Of a stretch of 64,000 bases of DNA, positions 63,853-64,000 are shown piece by piece (position 1 is the stretch's first letter; every line of letters starts with the position of its first letter). The DNA is taken from assembly GCF_009859475.1 (NCBI RefSeq), contig NZ_CP044549.1, forward strand, positions 5,518,001 through 5,582,000, given 5' to 3'. The position numbers and the translations under genes were made by a program. Under the pieces are notes generated by a model that made no database searches, was not told where the DNA came from, and worked only from the letters and a program-made list of their open reading frames with translations. Source of the DNA: Hydrogenophaga sp. BPS33. Its GTDB lineage: Bacteria; Pseudomonadota; Gammaproteobacteria; Burkholderiales; Burkholderiaceae_C.

Positions 63853-64000
63853 TTAAAAGTTGACTCGATTGACTTTTCTGGTGGTGGTGCATGCATGCCC
63901 TGCCCACAAGGTTAGAAAGAAGCTCAGCGGAATGCCCACAACCAACTGATTCATCGCGGTGAGAACGCCAAAAGTCCCTGATGTAGCTGCTTTGAGCAAG
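63853..64000 (-). CDS. C-terminal end of a probable membrane protein (partial)
   Basis: The frame enters from the right edge and reads LLKAATSGTFGVLTAMNQLV and then VGIPLSFFLTLWAGHACTTT before a TAA at 63853-63855. QLVVGIPLSFFLTLW looks like a membrane helix followed by a polar, basic tail. It ends 17 bp before the RTX gene in the same direction, leaving no room for a separate promoter, so it may be in one operon with it. The family cannot be identified from 49 residues, and chance openness of the frame is possible. Confidence 0.4.
   Translation of the reverse strand, partial: LLKAATSGTFGVLTAMNQLVVGIPLSFFLTLWAGHACTTTRKVNRVNF

Overview
The window looks like a chromosomal segment of a GC-rich Gram-negative betaproteobacterium, most likely order Burkholderiales, family Comamonadaceae (Hydrogenophaga/Acidovorax-like). 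Reasons: gene neighbourhoods typical of that group (cytochrome c4-resB beside engB; a porin next to coq7, OsmC and ilvA; a type II secretion locus with divergent gspC), several Bug/TctC-type binding proteins, a perfect CIRCE element before groESL, and extragenic repeats I associate with Comamonadaceae. No rRNA, tRNA or CRISPR array was seen.

Layout. 1-5.3 kb is housekeeping: resB (partial), cytochrome c4, engB, two lipid A-type acyltransferases and metK. 5.4-10.7 kb carries signalling and redox genes: an orphan three-PAS histidine kinase, an SDR dehydrogenase, an NADPH:FMN reductase and a 7TM protein with a degenerate GGDEF domain. 10.9-15.2 kb holds groES-groEL with CIRCE and a strong intercistronic hairpin, then transaldolase divergent from hexR. 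15.9-24.5 kb is one tightly overlapping minus-strand dipeptide/oligopeptide ABC operon with two binding proteins and an embedded M20 amidohydrolase. 24.7-30.5 kb has a DUF3047 lipoprotein, a small secreted HhH protein, a broken group II intron, two porins, coq7 and an OsmC protein. 30.5-33.4 kb is ilvA, preceded by a short promoter-hairpin-terminator unit, followed by cobT.

33.4-44.8 kb is a nearly complete type II secretion locus: gspC divergent from gspG-H-I-J-K-L-M-N-D-E-F. No prepilin peptidase (gspO) lies in the window, so processing of the pseudopilins must rely on a gene elsewhere. A 5'-nucleotidase gene follows. 45.8-55.4 kb is accessory metabolism: a split-barrel flavoprotein, an alpha/beta hydrolase whose nucleophile serine is replaced by alanine, a Bug binding protein, an SbmA/BacA-like ABC exporter, an IS110-family transposase, and a LysR regulator divergent from a second Bug protein and an FAD oxidoreductase.

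The last 8.4 kb is a single minus-strand gene for a 2,798-residue RTX/haemolysin-type calcium-binding protein. It has a helical, glycine-zipper-like N-terminus, several blocks of nonapeptide repeats, an unusual Tyr/Thr-rich insert and two cadherin/Ig-like domains. Its type I exporter is not in the window. The 3' end of a probable membrane-protein gene lies 17 bp upstream of it in the same direction.
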